Notes: generated by a model not told the origin, from the letters alone. A DNA stretch of 64,000 nt from Sulfurovum zhangzhouensis (GCF_030347965.1 NZ_JAQIBD010000004.1:23950-87949), one strand, 5' to 3'. Counted from the stretch's first letter, positions 43,305 to 53,656 are shown. Made by a program: numbers and translations.

Positions 43305-43347
43305 TGCCGATACCCTAAAAGAAGTTTCCGGGTATCTGAAATCGGCA
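43305..43347 (-). terminator. Extended hairpin downstream of infC
   Basis: TGCCGATACCC (43305-43315) pairs with GGGTAT (43330-43335) and, past a five-base bulge, with ATCGGCA (43341-43347). It lies 34 bp after the infC stop on the same strand, with A/T-rich DNA beyond. It is likely to end the thrS-infC transcript that in other genomes runs on into rpmI. Confidence 0.55.
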
Positions 43348-43380
43348 CTGGCGAAAGTATTATAAAAAGAATAAAAGTGT

Positions 43381-43926
43381 TTACTTCTTTGGAGTAATGT
43401 ACATATTAATGTAGCGACCTTCCTGGTGCGCATCTTTTTCAAGTATTCCGATATCTTCTAACATCGGCCATACACGTTGCAGTACTTCGATACCCCACTC
43501 AGGATGCGCCATTTCACGCCCTTTAAGGAAAACTCTTAGTTTCACATGTTTTCCTTTCTCTAGGAACTCTCTGGCATGCTTCACTTTAAAGTTGATATCG
43601 TTTTCAGCGATCTTACAAGAGAACTTCACCTCTTTAATTTCGATCTTCTTCTGATTTTTACGGGCTTCTTTTTTCTTTTTCTCAAGCTCGTATTTATGTT
43701 TGCCAAAATCCATGACTTTTGCGACAGGGGGTTTTGCATCTGGTGACATCAATACGAGGTCAAGTCCCTTCGCTTCAGCGATTTGGAGTGCTTCTTCTTT
43801 TGTGATGATGCCAAACTGCTCTCCGTCATCACCTACTACTCTCAATTCACTTGCTCTGATAGCGTCATTCATGATGACTTCATCACCCTTTTTTCTTCCC
43901 CTAGTTCTGTCGTTTTGTCTACTCAA
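43381..43926 (-). CDS. infC: Translation initiation factor IF-3
   Basis: At 181 residues it is a full IF-3. The N-domain has [20 protein letters not shown] and [20 protein letters not shown], the lysine-rich linker is [16 protein letters not shown], and the C-domain has [20 protein letters not shown] and [13 protein letters not shown]. The start codon is TTG, overlapping the thrS stop (TTGA), with AAGG six bases before. Rare starts are typical of infC because IF-3 itself discriminates against them, giving autoregulation; E. coli uses ATT. An alternative start is ATG 18 codons in. Confidence 0.96.
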   Translation of the reverse strand: MSRQNDRTRGRKKGDEVIMNDAIRASELRVVGDDGEQFGIITKEEALQIAEAKGLDLVLMSPDAKPPVAKVMDFGKHKYELEKKKKEARKNQKKIEIKEVKFSCKIAENDINFKVKHAREFLEKGKHVKLRVFLKGREMAHPEWGIEVLQRVWPMLEDIGILEKDAHQEGRYINMYITPKK

Positions 43927-45737
43927 ATTTTACCTTTTTGTAATTCTTGTGTTAATTCTACCATAAATTCGTCTTGCGTAAGATTATACTGTTCTCTGCT
44001 TCTTCTGTTACGGATTGCCACAGATTTGTTGGCTACTTCTTCGTCTCCGATGATCGCAACATACGGTACTCTCTGCTTCTCGGCTGTACGGATACGTTTG
44101 TTTAGTGAATCGTTCTTATCATATACCTCTGCATCGATTCCTTCAAGCATCAATGTTTTCTTCAACTCATTTGCATAATCAACATGGTTCTCTGCGATCG
44201 GAACGAAGATCACCTGTGTCGGAGCGATGAAGAATGGAAACTCTCCTGCAAAGTGCTCAGTCAAGATCGCAATGAAACGCTCAAATGATCCAAGGATCGC
44301 TCTGTGAAGCATTACAGGCTGTTTACGTGTATTGTCCTCAGCCACATACTCTACTTCAAATCTCTGTGGAAGGTTAAAGTCAACCTGAATCGTACCACAC
44401 TGCCATTTACGTCCGAGTGCATCCGTGATCTTCACGTCGATCTTCGGACCATAGAACGCACCGCCACCCTCATCGATCGTATATGGAAGGTTGTTCTCTT
44501 CAAGTGCATCTTTAAGCCCTTGTGTCGCAAGCTCCCATACAGCATCCTCACCGATCGCTTTTTCAGGTTTTGTTGCAACTTCCATGGTATAGTTGAATCC
44601 AAAGAGCTGCATAACACTGTCAACAAACTCAACTACCTCGATCACCTCTGATGCGATCTGCTCAGGCGTACAGAAGATGTGCGCATCATCCTGAGTGAAC
44701 TCTCTTACACGAAGCAGTCCGTGAAGTACACCTGATTTCTCATGTCTGTGTACTACTCCGTACTCATAGAAACGAAGCGGAAGGTCACGGTAGCTCTTTT
44801 GTGTCTGTTTGAATATCTGGATATGTCCGATACAGTTCATCGGTTTGATCCCATACTCTTGCTCATCGATCTCAGTGAGGTACATATTTTCACCATAACA
44901 TGCATAGTGTCCTGATGTTCTCCACATATCTGATTTCAAGATCTCAGGTCCACGTACAGGCTGATACCCTCTTACACGGTGTGCTTTATGAAGGATCTCT
45001 TCAAGTTTTACACGAAGTTTCGCCCCTTTTGGCATCCAGAACGGCAGACCTGCACCCGCTTCTTCATTGAACATAAAAAGTTCCATCTCGGTACCGATCT
45101 TACGGTGGTCACGCTTCTTTGCCTCTTCCAGCATATCAAGGTGCGCTTTAAGAGACTCTTTGTCCGCAAAAGCGATCCCGTAGATACGTGTAAGCATCTC
45201 CGCTTTCTCATCACCGCCCAGGTAAGCACCTGCTACACGTGTAAGCTTGAAGTTGTTCAGAAATCTCAATGCAGGTACGTGAGGTCCGCGGCAAAGATCT
45301 TCGAACTCTCCTTGCTTGTAGATAGAAAGCGTATTATCTTCGATCCTTCTCATTACGGCTTGCTTGAGATCATCGTTCGCGAACTTCTTGATCGCTTCAT
45401 CTTTACTGATCTCGTACTTTTCGATCTTATACTTTTTCTTGATAAGATCTTTCATTTTCTTCTCGATCGTTTTAAGATCCTCTTCGCCGATCTTCTGATC
45501 TACTCTGAAGTCATAGTAGAATCCTTCATCCACTACCGGTCCGACAAAGAACTGTGAATTAGGATAGAGTTCAGTGATCGCCTGTGCCATCAAGTGTGCT
45601 GTAGAGTGGCGGATGATCTCCAGTGCTTTCTCGCTGTTGTCATACTCGATAGGTGTTAATCCCGCTGTCTCTTCTGCACTCTGTGTATCGATGATGTTGT
45701 TGTCGTTATCCAAATATCCGATAATATTTTCGCTCAA
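43923..45737 (-). CDS. thrS: Threonyl-tRNA synthetase without TGS domain
   Basis: Only about 40 residues precede the editing domain, whose [20 protein letters not shown] carries the HxxxH metal motif. The usual N-terminal TGS domain of ~60 residues is therefore absent, as in other Campylobacterota. The class II core shows [20 protein letters not shown], the motif 2 region [18 protein letters not shown] (residues [18 protein letters not shown]), zinc-site residues in KPMNCIGHI and motif 3 [14 protein letters not shown]. The C-terminal anticodon domain ends the protein (604 residues). It overlaps infC by four bases. Confidence 0.97.
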   Translation of the reverse strand: MSENIIGYLDNDNNIIDTQSAEETAGLTPIEYDNSEKALEIIRHSTAHLMAQAITELYPNSQFFVGPVVDEGFYYDFRVDQKIGEEDLKTIEKKMKDLIKKKYKIEKYEISKDEAIKKFANDDLKQAVMRRIEDNTLSIYKQGEFEDLCRGPHVPALRFLNNFKLTRVAGAYLGGDEKAEMLTRIYGIAFADKESLKAHLDMLEEAKKRDHRKIGTEMELFMFNEEAGAGLPFWMPKGAKLRVKLEEILHKAHRVRGYQPVRGPEILKSDMWRTSGHYACYGENMYLTEIDEQEYGIKPMNCIGHIQIFKQTQKSYRDLPLRFYEYGVVHRHEKSGVLHGLLRVREFTQDDAHIFCTPEQIASEVIEVVEFVDSVMQLFGFNYTMEVATKPEKAIGEDAVWELATQGLKDALEENNLPYTIDEGGGAFYGPKIDVKITDALGRKWQCGTIQVDFNLPQRFEVEYVAEDNTRKQPVMLHRAILGSFERFIAILTEHFAGEFPFFIAPTQVIFVPIAENHVDYANELKKTLMLEGIDAEVYDKNDSLNKRIRTAEKQRVPYVAIIGDEEVANKSVAIRNRRSREQYNLTQDEFMVELTQELQKGKI

Positions 45738-45765
45738 AATATACCCTTAAATATAGTATGAAATA

Positions 45766-45795
45766 CGTAATATACGTTAAAATGGGCTAATTATA
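45766..45795 (-). promoter_or_regulatory. thrS-infC promoter with inverted repeats
   Basis: The minus strand has TATAAT (45790-45795) embedded in GGCTATAATTAGCC. It is followed in the leader by the inverted repeat ACGTA-TAT-TACGT (about 45766-45778). The first could bind a repressor over the -10 box; the second may be a leader hairpin. Confidence 0.5.
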
Positions 45796-45825
45796 GCCAA
45801 AAATATCTCAAAGCCTCTGAAGCTT

Positions 45826-46896
45826 TTAGTTCGAGATACTTTTTTGTTCCTCTGTAAGATCTTCATAGAACATATGATACACATTTGGACTCTTCTTAGC
45901 GATATACATCGCTTCATCGGCAAACTTGCTTAGCATCATCTCTGAACGGTTATCATCAGGGAAGGTACTGATACCGATACTCAGTTCGATCGGTACCGTG
46001 ATCCCCTCAAACTCAAATTTCCCGATCACCGCTTGCTCCAGTTTCTCTACGAATTTAGCCAAGAAGACCTTTTTCCTGCGCGTGATGATTACAAATTCAT
46101 CCCCTCCAAGCCTTGCGAGGAAATCCTGCTCACCCAGATAGTTCGTCAATCTTCTAACCACCTCTTTGAGTACCTCATCACCGATGTGGTGACCATGTGT
46201 ATCATTGATCACTTTGAACTTATTGAGATCGATGAACATAAGCGCAAAGAACTCCCTACTCTTGATCGCACTTCTTATCTCCTCTTTATAGACCTTTCTG
46301 TTAGCCACACCGGTCAGTTCATCATGTCTTGCATCCTGTGCGGTGGTACTTAATACCTCTGTAAGCTCCTCATTCTTTGCATGCATTTGAACGATATACT
46401 TGAGATAAAAGAGCGGGACCAGGAACGTCGTCATCGCAAATGCGATAAGGATATCATAGTGATCTTTCCAATATGTAGAATATAGCAACAGTGTAACCCA
46501 TGAAAGCGCGGCACCGATAATGCTTGTATAGAAGTACACGATCCCGAAACTGGAACCGGATAACATCACCAGCCAGACATAAAACGGCAGAAAGTAGATC
46601 CCATACTGTTCAAACATCATTACCAGCATTGTCAATACTGCCACATCCAGCAATACCACTACACTCTTACGTATCGCGATAGCACGCTGTGGATAGCGCA
46701 CCAAAAATGCATAATGCAGTAACGAAAATAAAAATAGACCGCCAAGCATTATGCTGATCATAAACATCTCTTTGACAACATCACTTCCTATCTGTCCAAA
46801 AAGAAGGAAACTCAAAAAGGTCAATACCCCTATCACCGCCAGTCTTGTTCCGGCATACTTCTTCTCTACCTGATAATAGATATTTTTTGTGATCAC
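45826..46896 (-). CDS. Membrane-bound diguanylate cyclase (GGDEF)
   Basis: The second GTG (46896) is preferred because AGGAG is five bases before it; the first GTG at 46902 touches that site. Five to six hydrophobic segments fill residues ~18-165 with no recognised sensor family name. A short coiled coil (MHAKNEELTEVLSTTAQDAR) leads to a GGDEF domain: DELTGVANRKVYKEEI, MFIDLNKFKVINDTHGHHIG and the active-site RLGGDEFVII, all intact. It should make c-di-GMP. No RxxD inhibitory site is obvious just before the active site. It stands alone, divergent from the second MBOAT gene. Confidence 0.92.
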   Translation of the reverse strand: MITKNIYYQVEKKYAGTRLAVIGVLTFLSFLLFGQIGSDVVKEMFMISIMLGGLFLFSLLHYAFLVRYPQRAIAIRKSVVVLLDVAVLTMLVMMFEQYGIYFLPFYVWLVMLSGSSFGIVYFYTSIIGAALSWVTLLLYSTYWKDHYDILIAFAMTTFLVPLFYLKYIVQMHAKNEELTEVLSTTAQDARHDELTGVANRKVYKEEIRSAIKSREFFALMFIDLNKFKVINDTHGHHIGDEVLKEVVRRLTNYLGEQDFLARLGGDEFVIITRRKKVFLAKFVEKLEQAVIGKFEFEGITVPIELSIGISTFPDDNRSEMMLSKFADEAMYIAKKSPNVYHMFYEDLTEEQKSISN

Positions 46897-47083
46897 TGCC
46901 ACTCCTGATATCGAAATAATTTATAATTTGTGTTCCATTATACCATAACTCAATTACTTAGCCATTTCTTGGGCAGCTTCAGTAGTCCGGGCAATGAGGA
47001 CTATTCACATGATGGTTAACTACATCAGAAGGAATAAAAAAAATTATTATAAAATGATATTTTTAATTATAAGGGTTATCTAC

Positions 47084-48553
47084 TTGCTTTTCAACAGTTA
47101 TGAATTTATTTTTGCCTTTTTACCTTTCACTTTTTTTGTCTATTTTTATCTCAACAAAAAAAGGCTAACCGAGGCAGCAAAAGGGTTTGTGGTAGCTGCC
47201 TCTCTTTTCTTTTATAGCTGGTGGAACATTGTCTACCTACCTCTTATCCTGGGCTCAATACTTTTTAACTACATTATCGGTAAGTCTCTTTCCAAAAAGA
47301 ATGAACTGCATCGCGTCAGTAAGAAGTCTCTTCTTACTGTTGGCATTATCGCCAATGTCTCTCTGCTTGGTTATTACAAATATTCTGATTTTTTCATTTC
47401 AAATATCAACCGAGTAGCGGATTCGGAAATCTCTTTACTGCATCTCACTTTGCCATTGGCAATCTCATTTTTCACCTTCCAGCAAATAGCCTACCTGGTA
47501 GACAGCTATAGAGGTCAATGTCATGAATATGATTTTATAAACTATGCCGCATTCGTTACCTTTTTCCCACAGCTGATTGCAGGTCCGATCGTCCACCACA
47601 AGGAGATGATGCCACAATTCGCCAGATCCCGAAACAAAGTTATTAACTATGAAAACATCGCCAAAGGACTCTTTATCTTTTCCATAGGCCTTTTTAAAAA
47701 GGTCATTATCGCAGATACCTTCGCCACATGGGCTACAGCCGGTTTTGACAAGGTAGCATCATTGAACTTCTTTGAAGCGTGGGCTACGAGTTATTTCTAC
47801 ACTTTCCAGCTTTACTTTGACTTCAGCGGCTATACCGACATGGCCATTGGAGCGGCACTGCTCTTCAATATAAAACTGCCGTTGAACTTCAACTCTCCAT
47901 ATAAAGCCACATCACTGATCGATTTTTGGCATCGATGGCACATGACATTAACGAGATTTGTCAATGCTTATATTTTCAATCCCATTGTCCGTTCGTATAA
48001 AACGTACACTTATTCAAAAGGAATGCTGGCTATCTTTATAAGTATGGTAATTATCGGTTTTTGGCATGGTGCAAGCTGGATGTTTGTATTTTTCGGTAGC
48101 TTGCACGGTGTAGGACTTGTGATAAACCATATCTGGAAAAAACTAGTAAAGATACAACTACCTAAACTAGTTGGCTGGTTTCTGACATTTAACTTTTTCA
48201 ACATTTCAGTTATTTTTTTCAGAGCAAAAGAGTGGGATGATGCTATGAAGGTTTTAGGCGGTATGTTAGGTCTACATGGAATAGTTTTTCCTTATATGCT
48301 GGCTAGTCCTCTCTCATTTCTAAGCGACTATGGCGTCGAATTCGGAAACTGGGTACCTTCAATTAATGGAAACAAGTGGATTTTAGTCTGGCTTGCTGGC
48401 TGTTTTATAATCATTCTTGCCTTCAAAAACTCCAATGAGAAACTTGATACTTTTGTACTTAACTACAAAACTGCGATATTTACCGGAATATGTTTTATTT
48501 CAAGCCTTCTGTATTTCGACACGATTTCCGACTTCTTATATTTTAATTTTTAG
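47084..48553 (+). CDS. MBOAT-family O-acyltransferase, second copy
   Basis: The start is set at TTG 47084 by alignment with the paralogue at 6689 (both begin LFNSYEFIFAFLP) and by AAGGG eight bases upstream; the open frame runs 30 codons further. It keeps FFYSWWN, FPQLIAGPI, DFSGYTDMAIG and the catalytic His in IIGFWHGASWMFVFFG. It differs where the first copy has YIPLGGNRKG, reading AYIFNPIVRSYKTYTYSKG instead, which marks a distinct subgroup. It should pass acyl groups to the next gene's SGNH-like protein for surface-glycan decoration. The product is 489 residues. Confidence 0.87.
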   Translation: MLFNSYEFIFAFLPFTFFVYFYLNKKRLTEAAKGFVVAASLFFYSWWNIVYLPLILGSILFNYIIGKSLSKKNELHRVSKKSLLTVGIIANVSLLGYYKYSDFFISNINRVADSEISLLHLTLPLAISFFTFQQIAYLVDSYRGQCHEYDFINYAAFVTFFPQLIAGPIVHHKEMMPQFARSRNKVINYENIAKGLFIFSIGLFKKVIIADTFATWATAGFDKVASLNFFEAWATSYFYTFQLYFDFSGYTDMAIGAALLFNIKLPLNFNSPYKATSLIDFWHRWHMTLTRFVNAYIFNPIVRSYKTYTYSKGMLAIFISMVIIGFWHGASWMFVFFGSLHGVGLVINHIWKKLVKIQLPKLVGWFLTFNFFNISVIFFRAKEWDDAMKVLGGMLGLHGIVFPYMLASPLSFLSDYGVEFGNWVPSINGNKWILVWLAGCFIIILAFKNSNEKLDTFVLNYKTAIFTGICFISSLLYFDTISDFLYFNF

Positions 48554-48562
48554 GAATATTGA

Positions 48563-49714
48563 ATGAAAGCAAAAAAATGGGTATTAGTTTTTTTCCTATT
48601 TTCTTTTTCTATTTTGTTGCTGATCGGCGGCATTAATTATATTGTTGATCCGTACAGTACCCGCAATACAGACTTGGTAAACACCAAAAAGGTACAAGCA
48701 TATCAAAATGAACGCTTAATCAAAATTATCAAGGTTGGTCAGATTAAGCCTAGAAGCATCATACTTGGTACATCAAGAGCTGAATTCGGTTATGACCCGG
48801 GACATGACTACTTTGTAAAACCTTCCTATAATATGGCTATCGGAGGAGGAAGCATGTATGAAATCGAACATAACCTTGTTTGGGCCATAGAGCAAGGAAG
48901 GCTTGAACAGGTTTTACTCGTCATAGATTATGCAATGTTGACAGCCATGAAACAAAAATTAGTGCCTGAATTTGATCAATTATTTACGTTCCAATATATA
49001 TACGGCTACTTATTTAGTTACAGTACATTGAAAAGAAGTATAGAGATTTTACTCGGAATAGATATTGATTCATCTATGTATTGCGAAGATGGTCAGATGG
49101 ATGATAGGTTCAATCAAAAACTGTTGACAGAGAGAGGTGGCCATCTTGCTGTTATGAACAAAGATGAGTCGATTTACTACCAACATACTTCCAAAAACTA
49201 CACTTACATAGATACAGGGAAAAATTCGTTTTCAGACTTTGAAAAATTCATCAATCTGTGTTACGAAAATAACATAAAGCTCGATATCGTTTTCGGACCA
49301 TCACATATTCGACAGTGGGAAGCATTGGATTATTATGTAGGGTACGACCGATGGCTGCAATGGAAAAAAGATATTGTCCGGTCTGTCAACACAATTTCAA
49401 AACGTTACCATCAACCTCCGTATAGAGTCATCGACTTTTCTGTTTATCATCCATTGACTGCCGAAGAAGTTCCGTCAGACCCAACGAAAAATATGAAGTA
49501 CCATTGGGAGGGTAGCCACTACAAGAAGGCACTCGGACTTATAGTACTGGACAGGCTCACTGGCACAAGTCCTTACAAAGATTTCGGAGTCGCACTAACA
49601 ATAAATAATATCGATCAGCACCTAAGAGAACAAGCAATAAAAAGATTGCAATATATAGACACTGAAGTATATAGAAGAAATCTAAAACGAATTATAGAAA
49701 GTAATAAAAAATAA
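48563..49714 (+). CDS. SGNH-like membrane-anchored partner of the second MBOAT
   Basis: A single N-terminal anchor (WVLVFFLFSFSILLLIGGINY) precedes an extracytoplasmic domain of about 350 residues. Its first block is SIILGTSRAEFGYDPGHDYF (~residues 65-84) with Ser in GTSR in place of the GDSH of the 5814 protein. NMAIGGGSMYEIEHN follows, and a late DPTKNMKYHWEGSHYKKALG probably holds the Asp/His pair. This is the DltD-like SGNH pattern. The start is 9 bp after the MBOAT stop, so they are one operon. The glycan target may be that of the neighbouring polysaccharide cluster. Confidence 0.7.
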   Translation: MKAKKWVLVFFLFSFSILLLIGGINYIVDPYSTRNTDLVNTKKVQAYQNERLIKIIKVGQIKPRSIILGTSRAEFGYDPGHDYFVKPSYNMAIGGGSMYEIEHNLVWAIEQGRLEQVLLVIDYAMLTAMKQKLVPEFDQLFTFQYIYGYLFSYSTLKRSIEILLGIDIDSSMYCEDGQMDDRFNQKLLTERGGHLAVMNKDESIYYQHTSKNYTYIDTGKNSFSDFEKFINLCYENNIKLDIVFGPSHIRQWEALDYYVGYDRWLQWKKDIVRSVNTISKRYHQPPYRVIDFSVYHPLTAEEVPSDPTKNMKYHWEGSHYKKALGLIVLDRLTGTSPYKDFGVALTINNIDQHLREQAIKRLQYIDTEVYRRNLKRIIESNKK

Positions 49715-49750
49715 AAAAGAAACTTTAACAGTATTGGCTAAAATATTACT

Positions 49751-50950
49751 ATGCAAAAGAGTACCCTGTCCACAGACCTTCTCAATGACGAGCTTCGTTT
49801 TCTTATCGCTTGCTGCCAAAGCGAGCTTAACGATGATGATATCACGTCCATATTGAGCACCTATCCTACACTCGATCCGCAGAACCTCATCACACTTGCT
49901 TATAGCCAAGGTATCCTACCACTTGTCTACAAAACTTTGAAAAAACTCTTCGAAGAGGATCTATTTCACGATGAAGAGACACTATCCCTATTCAAACAGC
50001 ACTATATGTCTATCGCACAGAAAAATATGCTGATGAGTGCCGAACTGCTCCGTATCATGAAGCTGCTTGAAGATAGTGGTATTGAAGCGCTTGCATTCAA
50101 GGGACCAACTCTTGCGCAGCAAGCATATGGGGATATCACAATGCGACGGTTTGGAGATCTGGATATTCTAGTGGGTGAAAATGAAGTATTCTCCACAGGG
50201 AAGATCTTGTCAGCACATGGATATATGCCCGTATCCCCCATAAAAATACTTCAAAATAAAACCTGCCTAAAGGTAATGAATGATCTTGCATTTTATGATA
50301 GATCAAAAGGTGTTTTTATCGAAATGCACTGGAGGCTATTTAGAGAAAAGATCGGACAGCATCTAGATTTTAGTCAAATCAGCGGAACAAACTGTACAGT
50401 CACAATCAACGGTCATTCCATCCCTACACTTTCTCCGGAAATGCAGCTAGTCTACCTCTCTTTACACGGTTCAAAACATGCCTGGGAAAGATTGGAATGG
50501 ATCTGTGATATCGATAGACTTCTTCGCGTACAGACCAACATCGATTGGGACAAGAGCTTTAACATTGCCAAAGAGATGGATACATATACAACACTTTATC
50601 TTGGTCTCAACCTATGTTATGAACTGCTAGGTACTCCACTGCCGAAGACCATCATGCCTATAATCCACACTGAACGTATCTTGGAACTGACAGAAGAAAC
50701 ATACAACCTTCTTAATAACCTGCCAGAGCTTGAGGGCTATGCAAAGTACCGCGCTATTCACCGTTACCAAAATACCCTGCTCGATACCTTGGGAAAAAAG
50801 ATCAGACATTTCCTCTCAACCAATTTTACCATTTCACAAAATGACTGCCAGGAGTTTCCTCTTCCCTCATCACTGACCTTCCTCTATGTTTTCATCAAGC
50901 CCTTCAGAGTTGCTTTAAAACTCTTCAAATCGGTCCGTGGCCCTTCTTAG
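49751..50950 (+). CDS. Nucleotidyltransferase-fold protein (NTP_transf_5 family)
   Basis: The family signature is in the first half: GIEALAFKGPTLAQQAYGDI followed by RRFGDLDILVGENEVFSTGK, where the GD-x-D pair is the metal-binding motif of the polymerase-beta superfamily. Then come VFIEMHWRLF and a helical C-terminal half. Such proteins are common in polysaccharide and lasso-peptide clusters, but their substrate is unknown. It is 399 residues long, lies 36 bp after the SGNH gene and ends with a four-base overlap on the convergent glycosyltransferase gene. Confidence 0.75.
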   Translation: MQKSTLSTDLLNDELRFLIACCQSELNDDDITSILSTYPTLDPQNLITLAYSQGILPLVYKTLKKLFEEDLFHDEETLSLFKQHYMSIAQKNMLMSAELLRIMKLLEDSGIEALAFKGPTLAQQAYGDITMRRFGDLDILVGENEVFSTGKILSAHGYMPVSPIKILQNKTCLKVMNDLAFYDRSKGVFIEMHWRLFREKIGQHLDFSQISGTNCTVTINGHSIPTLSPEMQLVYLSLHGSKHAWERLEWICDIDRLLRVQTNIDWDKSFNIAKEMDTYTTLYLGLNLCYELLGTPLPKTIMPIIHTERILELTEETYNLLNNLPELEGYAKYRAIHRYQNTLLDTLGKKIRHFLSTNFTISQNDCQEFPLPSSLTFLYVFIKPFRVALKLFKSVRGPS

Positions 50951-51789
50951 CCGTTAAAGTAATACTTATCCTTAAGAAGCAACCTGTCCTCATGGACATC
51001 CAAACGTTTGCTCATATACTCCCGGTCGAACGGCGTTCTGGCATGTAACACTTTGAAGTCGGGATCAAAAACTGTCAGCAATACCCCTTTTGCACGGGTA
51101 AAAAAATCAGCATGATCTAACCGCTTTATCTGCAGATCCCATCCGACCTTTCGTATACTATCTGTTCTGGCAATGTAAAAGTTCGCCACTTTGTCATATG
51201 CCGTCATACCACCGATCTGTGTACCCGGTGCCCTAAGTGGAATAGCATTAGTTGGATGGATAGCAGCTTTGGTATAGTCGATCTTACGATAAAAAGGGAG
51301 ATAGATCACTTCACCTCCAATGATATCAACCTCGGGTAGCTTCTGCAACTTCTCAAGTACCGGTATAACACGGGTATGGCGATAAAAGACAAAGTCATCA
51401 TCCAGCAGCATCATGTAAGGAGTTTGGATGTGCTTTAGCGCTTCCTGGCGTCCGGCAGAGACTCCACTGTCATAAGGCATAATAATTGTCTCAACTCCCT
51501 CAAGTTTGGTTGGTTTGAAACTATCATCGACTACGATGACCTTCATCTCCGGATAAAAATGACGCAGACTTTTGATGAGCCTGTGCAAGATCTCCGGACG
51601 CTCAAAGGTCTTGATGACAGCCGTTAAGTCTTCATTGAGAAATGCCTGATCTTCCTTCGCCGTGAATAGTCCATCCAACAAACGCTCACACATGAATGCT
51701 ATCAAAGTCAGTCCACTATGTATCGGTTTGGCGATAGGCCGTAACACCCCATGAACACTCATACGATGTATAAACTGCTTAATGCCCAT
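50947..51789 (-). CDS. Glycosyltransferase, GT2/GT-A fold
   Basis: After a short amphipathic N-terminus the 280-residue protein has a GT-A core: TAVIKTFERPEILHRLIKSL, KVIVVDDSFKP, SGVSAGRQEALKHIQTPYMM and the metal-binding LLDDDFVFYRHT (DDD). The later GGMTAYDKVANFYIARTDSI and LKRLDHADFFTRAKG resemble GalNAc-type GT2/GT12 enzymes. The AAGGAA ribosome site is good. It is the last gene of the minus-strand polysaccharide cluster, 17 bp after the WecG-like gene. Confidence 0.8.
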   Translation of the reverse strand: MGIKQFIHRMSVHGVLRPIAKPIHSGLTLIAFMCERLLDGLFTAKEDQAFLNEDLTAVIKTFERPEILHRLIKSLRHFYPEMKVIVVDDSFKPTKLEGVETIIMPYDSGVSAGRQEALKHIQTPYMMLLDDDFVFYRHTRVIPVLEKLQKLPEVDIIGGEVIYLPFYRKIDYTKAAIHPTNAIPLRAPGTQIGGMTAYDKVANFYIARTDSIRKVGWDLQIKRLDHADFFTRAKGVLLTVFDPDFKVLHARTPFDREYMSKRLDVHEDRLLLKDKYYFNG

Positions 51790-51805
51790 TTTGTTCCTTT
51801 ATATG

Positions 51806-52543
51806 CTATTTACCCATTATACCAAGCTTGTACAACAGCATATCCCATAAAAAAAGCGGGGTTGAGACAAAGTTCCTTTTCCATAGTCGCTTCGGCTCTT
51901 TTAGCAACCTTGGTAACCACTCCAGGTGCATATCGATCCAGAATTGAGACGGCCTGTTGACCGTCCCCGCATAGAAGTCAAATACAGCACCGATTGAAGA
52001 AGCGATCTTGTAATTCAACTTCTTTTTATGTGCATGCAGCCACTTCTCCTGTTTTGGTGCCGTCATCCCGATAAAGAGTACATCCGGGTTGAAGGCATTC
52101 ACCTTTGAAATGATCGTCTCATTATCCTCTTGTGAGAACTCAGGTTTAAAAGGCGGAGAGTAGCTTCCTACCCTGACATTTGGATACTCTTTTGCAACCC
52201 TTTCATGAATCGCATCAACTGTTTTCTGAGATGCCCCCATATAAAAGACACTTCCCCCTACTTTTTCCAGCTCTTCAATCAGATGCATATGCAGATCATA
52301 ACCCGCGATCTTCTTGATCTGCTTCTTGTTCACTTGACTGGCAGCTAGAACTATACCGCTGCCATCAGGCAGCAGCAGATCCGAATCTCGCAATGCTTCT
52401 TCAAATAGTGAATCTGACTTTGCCGTCACATAGGAGTGTGGGTTGATTGTATTGACAACCATTTTTTTATCAGTGTCAACTTTGATTGTCTCCAATGTAT
52501 CGACAAACACATCATATCCCATGATCTTCATATTTTTAAGCAT
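51806..52543 (-). CDS. WecG/TagA/CpsF family glycosyltransferase
   Basis: The GT26 pattern is clear: VVNTINPHSYVTAKSD, DSDLLLPDGSGIVLAASQ (catalytic Asp region), HLIEELEKVGGSVFYMGAS, NPDVLFIGMTAPKQEKWLH and SIGAVFDFYAGTVNRPSQFW. These enzymes add ManNAc-type or similar sugars to a lipid-linked intermediate. AAGGAAG precedes ATG 52543, which overlaps the upstream GT4 gene by eight bases. The product is 245 residues, complete, and probably membrane-associated through its basic, aromatic C-terminus. Confidence 0.9.
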   Translation of the reverse strand: MLKNMKIMGYDVFVDTLETIKVDTDKKMVVNTINPHSYVTAKSDSLFEEALRDSDLLLPDGSGIVLAASQVNKKQIKKIAGYDLHMHLIEELEKVGGSVFYMGASQKTVDAIHERVAKEYPNVRVGSYSPPFKPEFSQEDNETIISKVNAFNPDVLFIGMTAPKQEKWLHAHKKKLNYKIASSIGAVFDFYAGTVNRPSQFWIDMHLEWLPRLLKEPKRLWKRNFVSTPLFLWDMLLYKLGIMGK

Positions 52544-53654
52544 TCTCTTCCTTCTTCAAAATCTGTACAAGATTTGATTCAAACTGCTTCAATGTGAATT
52601 GATCTTCAAAGCGTTTTCGGCAATACCTTGCACTTTCTTCATTCATTAACTTTGTTTTAGCCAGTTGCAATGTTTTGTACAACTCTGTGCTCTCTTGAAG
52701 GAGGATCCCACACTTTTCATCCAGTATGTAAGGGATGGATCCTTCTGGAGTAGCAATCACAGGTACACCATAAGCCAATGCTTCTAACAGTGTCAGTGGG
52801 AATGCATCGTTTTTACTAGGATATACCAGCAAATGAGCCTTTTTGAAAAGTGCTGCTTTTTGCCCACCGCTGACAAAACCATGATAAGTCACACTTTCTT
52901 CTAGCCCATGTTCATGGACAAAAGCTTCAAAATCGACTTCATCATCACTGCTCCGCCAGCTCCCGGCAAAGTGATAATGAATATTTTCGCCTTTGGTCTG
53001 TCTGGCAAGTTCAAGAACCTCATCATATCCCTTATCCTTCATCATATGTGCCAAGTATAGCACTTCCATTGGTTCTACTTGTGCATACTTTTCGGATATA
53101 TATACTGAGAAGTCTTCATTACCTAAAGGGTCTTCTATACCATTTGGCAAAAAATATACAGATTGATAAGTCTGTACCTTACGTACATCTTTTTCCAGCA
53201 GCGGACTGAGTAATATCAGGTTGACTCCTTTGAGAAAAAAACGAGTTAACTGCAGATTACGTGGTGAAACTGATACAAACGTATCGATACCCTTGGTATG
53301 GTAGTGGTAGTAAACCTCGCATCTTCTAAAAAGCCTATACATTTTCCATAATAGTGAAATAATAAGATCACGGTAAAACGCCACACTTCTGATGGAAGCA
53401 GTAAAATATATCTTTTCAGGACGAAAAACGATCAGGGCCCAAAATATTCTGAAAAACAGCACAGCAACGAGCCAAAATTTCTTCGGATTTATCTTACCGA
53501 TATCTCCAATGCTCTCCGAAGATCGGATAGGAATAAATCGACACTCGAAATTTTCTTTAAGTGCTTCACTTTCAAAAATGAAATCTCCAACTTTTGCTGC
53601 ACCGTGAGAAGGAGGTGAGAGATGGAGGATACAAAGTAATTTTGGTTTTTGCAT
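52536..53654 (-). CDS. Glycosyltransferase family 4
   Basis: ATG 53654 is chosen because it starts the GT4 fold (KLLCILHLSPPSHGAAKVGD), has GAGG upstream and comes 2 bp after the preceding gene. The frame is open further into that gene. The C-terminal Rossmann domain has EVLYLAHMMKDKGYDEVLEL, VTYHGFVSGGQKAALFKKAH, LVYPSKNDAFPLTLLEALAY and GVPVIATPEGSIPYIL, the GT4 nucleotide-sugar site with the E-x7-E motif. The sugar is unknown. It is 372 residues, in the polysaccharide operon. Confidence 0.87.
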   Translation of the reverse strand: MQKPKLLCILHLSPPSHGAAKVGDFIFESEALKENFECRFIPIRSSESIGDIGKINPKKFWLVAVLFFRIFWALIVFRPEKIYFTASIRSVAFYRDLIISLLWKMYRLFRRCEVYYHYHTKGIDTFVSVSPRNLQLTRFFLKGVNLILLSPLLEKDVRKVQTYQSVYFLPNGIEDPLGNEDFSVYISEKYAQVEPMEVLYLAHMMKDKGYDEVLELARQTKGENIHYHFAGSWRSSDDEVDFEAFVHEHGLEESVTYHGFVSGGQKAALFKKAHLLVYPSKNDAFPLTLLEALAYGVPVIATPEGSIPYILDEKCGILLQESTELYKTLQLAKTKLMNEESARYCRKRFEDQFTLKQFESNLVQILKKEENA

Positions 53655-53656
53655 TA

